NCBI GenBank assembly: GCA_016722515.1
Contig: JADKJE010000007.1
Coordinates: forward strand, 1 to 60,062
DNA length: 60,062 bases
Source of the DNA: Alphaproteobacteria bacterium
GTDB taxonomy: Bacteria > Pseudomonadota > Alphaproteobacteria > Rickettsiales > JADKJE01
Reading direction: 5' to 3'
Positions within the stretch are counted from its first letter, which is position 1, and the number at the start of each line of letters is the position of its first letter. Under the pieces are notes generated by a model. The model had not been told where the DNA came from, did no database searches, and was given only the letters and a program-made list of their open reading frames with translations. The position numbers and the translations under genes were made by a program. Shown piece after piece: positions 28,298 to 35,135 of this stretch.

Positions 28298-28499
28298 CTT
28301 TCTTCCAACAACCCCTACAACCGTTACAAGGATCGTCAGAGCTAGTGGTTAAGTCGTTAAAGGTTAAGGCTTCACACTCTTTGCAGTCGGTGGCAGTGGT
28401 GTCCAGCTTGTAGCTCTTGCCATCGGCTGTCATTGTGTCGCCACTGATAGAGCATTCGGTCATCGGCTCACCGCGATAGTAACCAAAACTATAGCTCAT
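28287..28499 (-). CDS. Small cysteine-rich protein
   Basis: 70 residues from M-S-Y-S-F-G (ATG at 28499). The second half has C-K-E-C and C-N-G-C-R-G-C, suggesting a metal site. It overlaps the genes on both sides by about 11 bases in other frames. Confidence 0.6.
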   Translation of the reverse strand: MSYSFGYYRGEPMTECSISGDTMTADGKSYKLDTTATDCKECEALTFNDLTTSSDDPCNGCRGCWKKDDN

Positions 28500-28662
28500 A
28501 GGCTTCACCTTTCATAAGCTCCAACTCAAGTTCCGCAATGTACTTATCCTTGCACGTTGGACATTGGCCGTTTTCTATGTCGCAATCTGCCGTTTCATAA
28601 TAACCAAAATGGTCAAATGTTTGTAAGGCAAATTTCTTTCCACAGTATTGTTTTACGATCAT
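28489..28662 (-). CDS. Small protein with CxxC
   Basis: 57 residues. Contains C-G-K-K, a single cysteine and C-P-T-C, then an acidic helix. The ATG overlaps the upstream TGA (ATGA) and the stop lies within the next gene, so it is part of a tightly packed chain. Family unknown. Confidence 0.6.
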   Translation of the reverse strand: MIVKQYCGKKFALQTFDHFGYYETADCDIENGQCPTCKDKYIAELELELMKGEAYEL

Positions 28663-28979
28663 CCTAAAACCACCACTTCTTTTGCTTCCAGGTACTGAGC
28701 TAAGAGCTTTTCAGACTTCTCAAGCAAGTGCCTGTAGTGTGCCAAAGCGTGTTCGTCAAGCAGGATTCTACGGTCGGTGTCGAACTTCTCGCAGTAAATC
28801 TTAATCAATTTACGTTGAGCAAGGATCAAAAGCTCCAAGGCTGGTAGCGCAAGGTTTCCAGACTCACCATGGCAAATAAGCATTTGCACATGACAAGGCT
28901 CCGGCTCGATGATATGGAAGTAGCTCTTGCCGACTTGTGCAACAAGGTCTGCTGTGACTTCGATGTGTATGTAACGCAC
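28659..28979 (-). CDS. Hypothetical protein
   Basis: 106 residues if the GTG at 28979 is used, which has AAGG upstream and follows the previous stop; a TTG at 29000 would add 7 residues. The C-terminal half is helical (leucine and glutamate rich). Not recognised. Confidence 0.55.
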   Translation of the reverse strand: MRYIHIEVTADLVAQVGKSYFHIIEPEPCHVQMLICHGESGNLALPALELLILAQRKLIKIYCEKFDTDRRILLDEHALAHYRHLLEKSEKLLAQYLEAKEVVVLG

Positions 28980-28983
28980 AGCC

Positions 28984-29505
28984 TTAAACCTTATCAACAA
29001 AGTTTGGGGTAGTGGCGTTTTCGCGAAGCCAATTTGCTTGCGCCGCCCACGCCGACTCCGCCGCCCACGCCGACTCCGCCGCCGACCACGCCGACTCCGC
29101 CGCCGACTCCGCCGCCGACCGCGCCGCCGACCACGCGGCCGACTCCGCCGACCACGCGGCCGACTCCGCCGACCACGCGGCCGACCACGCCGCTAACAGT
29201 TCTTGGTCGGTTACAGTTCCTTCCAACCATCCGCGACGAGCTTCAATAGCCTGTTTTGGCCTGTGGTCTTCTAGATAGACCTTGTACCAGTTCACCAAGC
29301 TCTGTTCTGCACACCAGCAAGCGAACAACCAAAGCGTGCGATCATCCAAGACTCCTGGGCGGGTGTAGACCCAAATAGCCCAATCTGGACGAGCGGTAGC
29401 CACAACTTCTGCAAGCGTGGTGCATTCCTTGGAAGCCCAAGTAAAACCTTCGTAGCAAGCCGAGTTTTCTTTGAGCCAGTTGATTGCGGTTTGGTTGAGC
29501 TTCAT
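28984..29505 (-). CDS. Protein with A-W-S-A/E repeats
   Basis: 173 residues. The first 100 or so form a normal domain containing many tryptophans (for example W-A-I-W-V-Y and L-F-A-C-W-C). Residues about 106-158 are short repeats built from A-A-W-S-A and A-E-S-A. Similar alanine/tryptophan repeats are known in uncharacterised phage proteins. The repeat DNA (about 29040-29195) is very GC-rich and open in several frames on both strands. Function unknown. Confidence 0.65.
   Translation of the reverse strand: MKLNQTAINWLKENSACYEGFTWASKECTTLAEVVATARPDWAIWVYTRPGVLDDRTLWLFACWCAEQSLVNWYKVYLEDHRPKQAIEARRGWLEGTVTDQELLAAWSAAWSAESAAWSAESAAWSAARSAAESAAESAWSAAESAWAAESAWAAQANWLRENATTPNFVDKV
29040..29195. 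repeat. GC-rich short tandem repeats
   Basis: Imperfect repeats of CCGACTCCGCCG and CCGACCACGCGG units in multiples of three bases, contrasting with the AT-richer surroundings. Because the units are multiples of three and lack stop codons in most frames, copy-number change would keep the gene at 28984-29505 in frame. Confidence 0.85.
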
Positions 29506-29569
29506 GGTAAGTCTTTCTTGTTAGCGGTTAGCGACTAAGAACTAAGTTACAGTCGTTAGCGTTAGAAGT

Positions 29570-30082
29570 CTACTTCTTTTTCAACTTTCTTTTGGCTCGG
29601 TTCTTAGCCACAGTTTTAGGGTTAGGCTTGCAGGATGTTGGAGCTTCACCTTTAGCAGGTTGGAAGCTGTGTGGTTTGTAGGTTTTCTTAGGCTTTGGTG
29701 TTAAAGGCCATTCGTTTTCAATAATACTTAGGAAAGCATCCGTTTGCATTTGTGTTTTGCCAGGACTCAGACCAGGAAGCATTGCGTATCGGTGCAGGTC
29801 TGCAATGTGGTCTTCGGCTTTGAACTTTCCGTATCTGGAGTTTTGCAAAAGGTGTATTGAATCCAGATCAATAATTTCCTTAGTTTCCCAGGCTTCCAAA
29901 ACTTTCCTAAATACTTCCGTTTGTTGATCGGACTTACCTGGACCGCGATGCATTCGCAGAACGCTTAGACCTGGAACTAGTAGAACCTTTTGAAGTTCCT
30001 CCATTGACAAGAAGCGAACAACTTTGCATTCAGCTTCTAAGCCGTCTGGTCCTAGCTCGAAGTCTTGGTACTCCTTGCTCAT
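29570..30082 (-). CDS. Hypothetical protein with internal duplication and basic tail
   Basis: 170 residues. Two related segments contain P-G-L-S, then a P-G-K turn, then Q-Q/M-Q-T-x-x-F and a helix ending in E-W or E-A-W, so an internal duplication is likely. The first copy reads R-G-P-G-K-S, like a P-loop and like the P-loop of the terminase in this genome, but no Walker B is evident. The last 40 residues are lysine/arginine/proline rich. Function unknown. Confidence 0.6.
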   Translation of the reverse strand: MSKEYQDFELGPDGLEAECKVVRFLSMEELQKVLLVPGLSVLRMHRGPGKSDQQTEVFRKVLEAWETKEIIDLDSIHLLQNSRYGKFKAEDHIADLHRYAMLPGLSPGKTQMQTDAFLSIIENEWPLTPKPKKTYKPHSFQPAKGEAPTSCKPNPKTVAKNRAKRKLKKK

Positions 30083-30083
30083 C

Positions 30084-30404
30084 TTACTTGTTCCTGAAAA
30101 TTAGAATGGTTTTCTCAGCAACAAGAGCTTGACCGATGAACAAGCCTGTAAGACAAGAGAACTTCTTGCCAGAAGCCTTAGCCCAACGCTCTTGTGTGCG
30201 CTGCCTGACTTGACGTTCTTCAAGCTCTGTGGCCACAGATACTGCAATCACATCGCCAACGGACATTGCTTCCATTAGCTTGCGGGTGTTGCTCTGTGCG
30301 TTTGTATTTGGACCAACAGCCCCAGGCTTGCGACCACGCTTCTTTGGTGCTGGCTTTTCATCAACACCAAACAAAGTCTGTTTGTACTTAGCTTCGCGGC
30401 TCAT
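30084..30404 (-). CDS. AT-hook-containing small protein
   Basis: 106 residues. K-K-R-G-R-K-P-G (about 21-28) is a good AT-hook, which binds the minor groove of AT-rich DNA. The C-terminal part is a small mixed domain (R-Q-V-R-Q-R-T-Q-E-R-W). It could be a DNA-binding regulator or chromatin-like protein. The stop is 2 bases before the next ATG; its start overlaps the gene at 30401. A TGTGGCCACA site is at 30228. Confidence 0.65.
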   Translation of the reverse strand: MSREAKYKQTLFGVDEKPAPKKRGRKPGAVGPNTNAQSNTRKLMEAMSVGDVIAVSVATELEERQVRQRTQERWAKASGKKFSCLTGLFIGQALVAEKTILIFRNK

Positions 30405-30640
30405 TCGCTAACCATTGGGCAAGGCATTTCAGGCAACTTGACAACATCCATGTTGCCAAGCTCGGTTACTGCTTCGATCAGTTCTTGGCGTTTGGCTTCA
30501 AGCGTTGTGATTGCAATGCTGTGACAGTAAGTGTTGTTGTCTGGGATTGGTTGACATTCCAAAGTCTTGATACTATGCTGCAAATCCGAAATCATCCGTT
30601 CGAGCTTCTTGGTTCGGTCGTATGCTTCTGACATTTTCAT
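30401..30640 (-). CDS. Small coiled-coil protein
   Basis: 79 residues from the ATG at 30640 with GGAG upstream. A helical first half (L-E-R-M-I-S-D-L-Q) and a second helix; ends with P-C-P-M. It overlaps the AT-hook gene start by 4 bases. Not recognised. Confidence 0.6.
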   Translation of the reverse strand: MKMSEAYDRTKKLERMISDLQHSIKTLECQPIPDNNTYCHSIAITTLEAKRQELIEAVTELGNMDVVKLPEMPCPMVSE

Positions 30641-30643
30641 TGG

Positions 30644-31072
30644 TTAGTTCTCCACTTTAGGAAGTTCAATCACAAGCCAGCGCGGATCTTTCAAGTTGAT
30701 CGAGCCGTAAGGCATTTGGCGGAAGCCCAAATAAGGCAAAACCTTTTCAAGACATGGACAACCTTCGTTGGAGTTTTCACATGGGCGCAAGTTGTTGCAC
30801 AAGTCACCCATGCCACAGCGCGGAACTTCTTGACTGGAAGGCTTAACCCACAAGGTTTTGGCATAAGGTTTAACCTCTTTAACATTCACACCTTCGTCAC
30901 GGTTAGCCTTAGTCAACAAGACAGAGAGTTTAGCATCAACCAAACCTGGGTGATTGCACTTCTGACAGTGCTTGTTCTTTGGGCTTGTGTAACCCTGCGG
31001 GTAGCCATCATGGTAGTGGCCACATTCAGGACACATGAGAATGTCATCGGTAACACCTGCTGCTAGGCACAT
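30644..31072 (-). CDS. Zinc-ribbon protein
   Basis: 142 residues. An N-terminal C-P-E-C-G-H-Y-H-D-G with a later C-Q-K-C forms a probable zinc ribbon; a second cysteine-rich part (C-G-x3-L-C, C-E-N-S, C-P-C) lies near 95-110. The ending contains W-L-V-I-E. The ATG overlaps the stop of the lipoprotein gene. Function unknown. Confidence 0.6.
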   Translation of the reverse strand: MCLAAGVTDDILMCPECGHYHDGYPQGYTSPKNKHCQKCNHPGLVDAKLSVLLTKANRDEGVNVKEVKPYAKTLWVKPSSQEVPRCGMGDLCNNLRPCENSNEGCPCLEKVLPYLGFRQMPYGSINLKDPRWLVIELPKVEN

Positions 31073-31398
31073 TACTTAACCTCCACTGCTTGATTTTTAA
31101 CACAACCGAAATATCGACGGATGCCACTCATTCCGCCAAGCACGTCACTAACCTTATCGACATGGCAAGTACCGTTAGTGCTTAACCATTCGATCTTAGC
31201 AAGTCGTGGCGCAGATCCATCGCCACAGGTAGAAGTACTGTCAACGTACTCAGCAACAACGCGCTTGGTAGTACGGCACCATGTACCCAGGCCACCGTTA
31301 CGCTCGTCCTTCAAGCTGTAAGGGTTGACAGGTTCGGTGTCCACCAGACAGCCGCTTAGTGTGGCCACAAGGACGAGCAGGGTGAGTAGGTGTTTCAT
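31072..31398 (-). CDS. Phage lipoprotein B
   Basis: 108 residues. M-K-H start, hydrophobic segment and lipobox L-S-G-C (Cys17). The C-terminal part (K-I-E-W, C-H-V-D-K-V, R-R-Y-F-G-C-V-K) parallels lipoprotein A at 28010-28297. It starts 4 bases inside the upstream gene. Likely exported and anchored in the outer membrane; a superinfection-exclusion role is possible but unproven. A TGTGGCCACA site lies at 31360 inside the signal-peptide region. Confidence 0.72.
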   Translation of the reverse strand: MKHLLTLLVLVATLSGCLVDTEPVNPYSLKDERNGGLGTWCRTTKRVVAEYVDSTSTCGDGSAPRLAKIEWLSTNGTCHVDKVSDVLGGMSGIRRYFGCVKNQAVEVK

Positions 31399-31805
31399 TG
31401 CTTGGACTCCTCTTCCAACAGTTCAATCTCGTCAGCAAAGACGTTCCAGCCGTTGCCAGAAGGTACAACACCGTTGCAATTGTGCGAGTCCCCAAACTCC
31501 TGGTCAAGCTCAACCTGGATGCCCAAAAAGCCTTTGGAAAAGCCGCGAATGGTTCCGGTGTAGTCACAAGCGGGAAGGTCGTAAGCCTTCACCTTAACAC
31601 GTTGGCCAATTGCAAAAGTCATAGTCAACTCCTTTAGTTTTTCTCGGTCTTTGTAGCCAGAACAAGTGTGGTTGCAGACAGTAATTCTCTTGCCAGACTC
31701 TTCTTCGTTGCCACACTGACCAAAGATATTGGATCTATCCTGAGTCATGCCCAAGAAGTTCCACCAGTAGCAGCCGTGGCAAATGTCTTTGTTTGTGTTA
31801 GTCAT
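31395..31805 (-). CDS. Cysteine-rich protein fused to an SH3/KOW-like domain
   Basis: 136 residues. The first 60 contain C-H-G-C, a lone Cys near 31 and C-N-H-T-C; from residue 62 (M-T-F-A-I-G-Q-R-V-K-V) a small beta-barrel-like domain follows that could also be translated separately from that internal ATG (31622). It is the first gene of the leftward unit after the non-coding control region. Confidence 0.6.
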   Translation of the reverse strand: MTNTNKDICHGCYWWNFLGMTQDRSNIFGQCGNEEESGKRITVCNHTCSGYKDREKLKELTMTFAIGQRVKVKAYDLPACDYTGTIRGFSKGFLGIQVELDQEFGDSHNCNGVVPSGNGWNVFADEIELLEEESKQ

Positions 31806-31870
31806 GTACCTAAGATATAGCAGCTAACGACAAACAGCAACAAGTTTCTGCACCAACGCTAAAATAGTTC

Positions 31871-31880
31871 TGTAGCCACA
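31871..31880. other. TGTAGCCACA, variant palindrome site in non-coding DNA
   Basis: One mismatch from TGTGGCCACA, at the edge of the control region 31806-32666. It is one of the few near matches lying outside genes and therefore useful for asking whether the site is regulatory. Confidence 0.5.
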
Positions 31881-31924
31881 GATTAACAGCTAGGTAAAGC
31901 GCACTAAGGGCTAAGAGTGTGGAC

Positions 31925-32465
31925 AAGTGTAGTGAGTATGAAAGGTCGGGAATGTTGATAGTGATTCCGGGAATTTCATAGTTTGAGACAAAGTTGCTAA
32001 ACGAAAAAGTGAACTATTTTTGGGCTGCCATTATACTTTCTTCATACGTATGAAGCTGGGGGAGGGTTTGAAATTTTCCGAAGGGTATGAAATTTCCGGA
32101 AGAGTATGAAAAAAGTCTACCAAAATTTCATAGCTGCGATTCTGGCGAAATTTCGACGGTATGAAAAAAGTACCCCTGAAGTTTCATACAAGTATGATTC
32201 CGGACCTTTTATACTTGTATAAAGTATGACGAGTATAAGGGGACCCCCTCGACGGGAAAAGTTCTGGCGACCTTTCATACTCTAGGGGGGTGTGTCCCCC
32301 GGTATATTTCATACTTAAAAGGGGGGTGATGCAAAAAAGTAATCAACATTCCTACCTTTTATACTTTAAATCTATCAACAGTCTACTTTTCATACTCATA
32401 AATCTTGTCCTTATCCTTAGTTCTTATGTATTATATATGTATGTATAAAGTATAACTATAGACGC
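31925..32465. promoter_or_regulatory. Array of TTTYATACTY boxes (control region, possible origin)
   Basis: This non-coding stretch holds about a dozen copies of TTTCATACT or TTTTATACT on both strands: minus at 31935, 32084, 32103, 32158 and 32448; plus at 32182, 32207, 32273, 32307, 32357 and 32388; and a 16-bp palindrome CTTCATACGTATGAAG at 32040-32055. The spacing is irregular. A G/C-rich inverted patch (GGGGGG/CCCCC) lies near 32284-32300. Such arrays act as iterons or operators; both transcription units leaving this region (minus at 31805, plus at 32667) could be controlled by it. Outside the repeats, 31806-31924 shows nothing further. Confidence 0.7.
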
Positions 32466-32535
32466 AAGCAATTTTTGTTAATAAGAAGCACTATACGCTA
32501 AGGCTTAATCTTAGTGCTTGTTGATAGGGGTTATG

Positions 32536-32644
32536 TTCCTAGGATAAGAGCCGTTCTGACTTTAGGTAGGGGGTGCTTTCCTAGGGTGTAAGCCGTTCTA
32601 ACTTTTCGAGCCTGGGGACTGTTTCCTAGGTTGCCAGCCGTTCT
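32536..32644 (+). repeat. Three bipartite direct repeats upstream of the nuclease gene
   Basis: TTCCTAGG followed at a constant 13-base step by AGCCGTTCT occurs at 32536/32549, 32578/32591 and 32623/32636; copies are 42 and 45 bases apart and the first two continue into a T-rich AACTTT-like end. The last copy ends 22 bases before the ATG of the nuclease gene. Fixed internal spacing suggests one protein bound to each copy: an operator or iteron. Confidence 0.85.
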
Positions 32645-32666
32645 AATTGTGGCTACATTCTATTAC

Positions 32667-33638
32667 ATGACAAGAATCAATGTTCGCACTAAAGGCGCTG
32701 TTGGTGAACGTGAAGCCGCTGCGATCTTGCAAAAGGTTGTCGACGAGGTTTTCACTTCCTGTGGCCACGAACCACCTAAGCTGAGGCGCAATGTTGAACA
32801 AGCGCAAGTCGGTGGTGAAGACTTGGTAGGCTTGCCGTGGTACTCGTTTGAGATCAAGCGGGTTGAGCGAATTGACCTCGACAAGTGGTGGCAGCAAACG
32901 TTGACGCAAGCGGCACGCAAACCGCCGTTAGCGTCGATGGCATTGGCGCAACGCTTCGGCGGCTGGAAGTCGCTGGCTGCTGGCTCGGCTAAGGTCGGCA
33001 CGGGTGCCTTGGGTGAGGCGGTCGGCTCGGTGCCTGGGGCTGGCTGTGGGGCGGCTGGGGCCGGGCGGGTGGAGGTCGGCTCGGCTGGGTCGCATGAGGC
33101 TGCTGTACGGCCTGTGGCAGGGCAAGGTGTGGGTGTGGATAGGCCAGCTTGGGCACTGCCAAGGCTGGACGAGGCGATGCAGGGCACAATTGAGCAGTGT
33201 TCGTTTGTGCGCGGATCGGTGGCACCTTCCCAGGCAATACCGTTGCCGATATGGGCTAGTGCTAGGACGTTGGAGCTAGTTCCTAGTGCTAACGGTGGTC
33301 CGGTTGGTAGTTTGGGCTCTGTAGGTGGTCCCTTGCCTGTTGCTTGCGTTGGTGGACTGGGGGAGGGACAAGGAAAGCCAGTTTCTAGCCCTTTGGAGGG
33401 TGGATCACCCCTTGTGGCCACATTGACTAGGTCGGAAGGTCCGAACGCCGAAAAACCCCTTCCTATGGCTAGGGAAGGGGTTTTGATCTGGAGACAGAAC
33501 TCTAGATCGTGGCAAGTTAGGTTTTTAGGCACTTTGGTTTCCCACAACGGCACAAGGCTCGCATCCGTTGTGGATGCGAGCCTAGAGAGTTGGCTAAAAC
33601 TGTTTAGGGAAGATCTAAGGGCTAGGCTTCGCACATAA
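32667..33638 (+). CDS. Resolvase-like PD-(D/E)XK nuclease with long low-complexity insert
   Basis: 323 residues from the ATG at 32667. The N-terminal part reads K-G-A-V-G-E-R-E, R-R-N, G-G-E-D-L-V-G and F-E-I-K-R-V-E, then W-W-Q-Q, which matches phage PDDEXK (Holliday-junction resolvase-like) nucleases: Asp in G-E-D and Glu/Lys in E-I-K. In relatives a short P-x-L-x-Y-R..W segment follows directly; here I-W-R-Q-N-S-R-S-W-Q-V-R appears only after about 190 residues rich in glycine, alanine, valine and proline. The insert is GC-rich. Two strong hairpins lie in the C-terminal coding part. A TGTGGCCACA site is at 33413. Confidence 0.75.
   Translation: MTRINVRTKGAVGEREAAAILQKVVDEVFTSCGHEPPKLRRNVEQAQVGGEDLVGLPWYSFEIKRVERIDLDKWWQQTLTQAARKPPLASMALAQRFGGWKSLAAGSAKVGTGALGEAVGSVPGAGCGAAGAGRVEVGSAGSHEAAVRPVAGQGVGVDRPAWALPRLDEAMQGTIEQCSFVRGSVAPSQAIPLPIWASARTLELVPSANGGPVGSLGSVGGPLPVACVGGLGEGQGKPVSSPLEGGSPLVATLTRSEGPNAEKPLPMAREGVLIWRQNSRSWQVRFLGTLVSHNGTRLASVVDASLESWLKLFREDLRARLRT
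33451..33485. terminator. Terminator hairpin inside the nuclease gene
   Basis: AAAACCCCTTCC / GGAAGGGGTTTT, a 12-bp perfect stem with a 9-base loop. In the minus direction it is followed by five T, so it can end the leftward transcript whose last gene is 33622-33840; in the plus direction four T follow, which could also attenuate the nuclease gene that encodes it. Confidence 0.75.
33555..33583. other. Strong hairpin without T run
   Basis: AGGCTCGCATCC / GGATGCGAGCCT, 12 perfect pairs with a 5-base loop, in the 3' coding part of the nuclease gene. There is no T run on either side, so it is not a standard terminator; it might protect RNA ends or be a protein-binding site. Confidence 0.6.
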
Positions 33639-33840
33639 GAGTTTCGAGCCTACATCTAGGACAATTACTAGAGACGTTAGGTTTAGGAATAGGCTTGAAA
33701 GTTACAGTCCTAGTATTATGTCCACATTGAAAGGTGGTTATGTTGACATATTCACATAAACCAGATTGATAGTTTAGAACCTGTTTTTCTGTTTTTATCT
33801 TATTCATTGATTTTAAATCCTTCATAGTAATTTTCACCAA
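33622..33840 (-). CDS. Small zinc-finger-like protein
   Basis: 72 residues. C-G-H-N and C-P-R-C near the end suggest a zinc site; the first half is lysine-rich. Its 3' end overlaps the 3' end of the nuclease gene by 17 bases, tail to tail. It is the last gene of the leftward unit. Confidence 0.6.
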   Translation of the reverse strand: MVKITMKDLKSMNKIKTEKQVLNYQSGLCEYVNITTFQCGHNTRTVTFKPIPKPNVSSNCPRCRLETLMCEA

Positions 33841-33881
33841 GACTCCTGTTTAGTGGTAAGGGACTAGCTTCTATAAATAGG

Positions 33882-33911
33882 TAAAACACGCCTTTTATGA
33901 GACGTGTTTTA
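33882..33911 (-). terminator. Terminator-like hairpin (minus direction)
   Basis: TAAAACACG / CGTGTTTTA, 9 pairs, 12-base loop, with T residues at the 3' base of the stem on the minus strand. It lies between the genes at 33931 and 33840. Moderately strong. Confidence 0.5.
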
Positions 33912-33930
33912 ACAATGATTTGAGATTTAT

Positions 33931-34155
33931 TTAGTAATCAATCAAAGATACCGAAAATTCCAGTTTTCTACCTTCGTCGTTAACTGTTATTTTCGGCAAA
34001 ATTCCCCGAACTAAATACCAACGCGAATTAAAAAGAATGTAAATCTTTCCATTTTCTTCGCTAAATTCGCATCTAATCGAACGAAAACAGAATTTTTCTT
34101 CAAACTTGTTTTGTGAGTAGGAATGTACTAAGTAATAAGGATATTTGTTAGACAT
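33931..34155 (-). CDS. Hypothetical protein
   Basis: 74 residues, rich in aromatic residues and beta-prone (Y-P-Y-Y-L-V-H-S-Y). The ATG shares a base with the stop of the upstream gene. This and the next genes up to 35998 have lower GC than the replication module. Function unknown. Confidence 0.65.
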   Translation of the reverse strand: MSNKYPYYLVHSYSQNKFEEKFCFRSIRCEFSEENGKIYILFNSRWYLVRGILPKITVNDEGRKLEFSVSLIDY

Positions 34156-34517
34156 TACATTACCTCAATTTCTAAGGTTTCTGGATTGTGCCAAAGGTCA
34201 CATTCTCCAAACGTCTTAGATGCTTTTGTTAAAATGTCGCCAATTTCACCCAAGCCGCGATCCCAAAAACCAGCACCGTGCCAGTTTCGAGTTAGCCAAA
34301 AATCATGCGCGAATTGTTCAGGCGTTCCACCTTCATTTTCGTAATCTTCCAAGGTTTTCGCGTGTTCTGTTTGGCAATACTCGACAAACTTGTCCAGATC
34401 TTCCTTCATTTTGGTTTCTGCACTATCGGAGAATTGATAGGAGTCTAAAGGCTCGCCGTTTTCGTCTGTGCTGGACCAAGCTGCACACGTTAGATAGTCG
34501 TCATAGCTTGCGTACAT
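34155..34517 (-). CDS. Conserved phage hypothetical protein
   Basis: 120 residues, acidic. The block H-D-F-W-L-T-R-N-W-H-G-A-G-F-W-D-R-G (about 78-95) is a signature I recognise from a widespread but uncharacterised phage protein family. It is in a run of small early-type genes and just precedes the gene at 33931 without a gap. Confidence 0.75.
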   Translation of the reverse strand: MYASYDDYLTCAAWSSTDENGEPLDSYQFSDSAETKMKEDLDKFVEYCQTEHAKTLEDYENEGGTPEQFAHDFWLTRNWHGAGFWDRGLGEIGDILTKASKTFGECDLWHNPETLEIEVM

Positions 34518-34518
34518 A

Positions 34519-34755
34519 TCATCCTCCGAAAGTTACGAAAAGAATAGTGCAAGATCCGTAAGGCTTAAAAGAAATCATATCGCCGGATTTGCTTGTAACT
34601 CCCTGCGTTCCGGAAAGCTGCATTTCTTTCTTTGCACGCCTTAGAATCATCCTTTTTGTGGCATTTTCAGGCATTTCTACAGTTGATCTTTTCACCCAAC
34701 TATAGTTAGCCTCGCCGGAAAATGTATCGGTGTATTCGATGTTAATTTGCATCAT
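34519..34755 (-). CDS. Conserved phage hypothetical protein
   Basis: 78 residues starting I-E-Y-T-D-T-F-S-G-E-A-N-Y after two methionines, a pattern seen in small phage proteins of unknown role. The ATG overlaps the stop of the upstream gene (ATGA). Confidence 0.65.
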   Translation of the reverse strand: MMQINIEYTDTFSGEANYSWVKRSTVEMPENATKRMILRRAKKEMQLSGTQGVTSKSGDMISFKPYGSCTILFVTFGG

Positions 34756-34910
34756 GCTTTCCTTCCACGTTTTACAATAATGTTAGGATTGTATCCGTCA
34801 TGATTGATTAGAGACTTTTCAACCTCTTCTACAGTGTAATCTGTAAAGAAAACTGTATCAATCAATTTTCCGTTTAAGTAAACATTATATCCAAAGGTTT
34901 TATTAAACAT
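34752..34910 (-). CDS. Small hypothetical protein
   Basis: 52 residues, beginning F-N-K-T-F-G-Y-N-V-Y-L-N-G and ending with a basic K-R-G-R-K. ATGA overlap with the next gene supports it. No family recognised. Confidence 0.6.
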   Translation of the reverse strand: MFNKTFGYNVYLNGKLIDTVFFTDYTVEEVEKSLINHDGYNPNIIVKRGRKA

Positions 34911-34917
34911 TAGAAAC

Positions 34918-35133
34918 CTACCCCGAAACCTTTGGAGTTGTAATACAGTTTCCGATTAAATACCTTGGTTTGTAGTTTGGATTCAATGCGAAAAATGCAG
35001 GTGATTTTCCAGCTAACATATCACAAACCGTCCTTAGGTTTTCTAAATACGGTACGTTATTCAAATCGCAACCAATTCTAGATTTCCAAGGTATAAGATG
35101 ATGCCTTATGTTTATTTTGTGGTCGATTTTCAT
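34918..35133 (-). CDS. Hypothetical protein
   Basis: 71 residues with a basic first half (H-K-I-N-I-R-H-H) and two cysteines. It lies 2 bases after the gene at 35136 and 7 before the next. Function unknown. Confidence 0.55.
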   Translation of the reverse strand: MKIDHKINIRHHLIPWKSRIGCDLNNVPYLENLRTVCDMLAGKSPAFFALNPNYKPRYLIGNCITTPKVSG

Positions 35134-35135
35134 TT

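Noticed and set aside
29040..29195. CRISPR-like array
   Set aside because: The repeats are contiguous 12-base units with no spacers and form part of a coding gene.
32663..33634. 323-codon antisense frame opposite the nuclease gene
   Set aside because: It mirrors the nuclease codon structure, is proline/serine-rich and lacks a ribosome site; the nuclease motifs on the plus strand are convincing.
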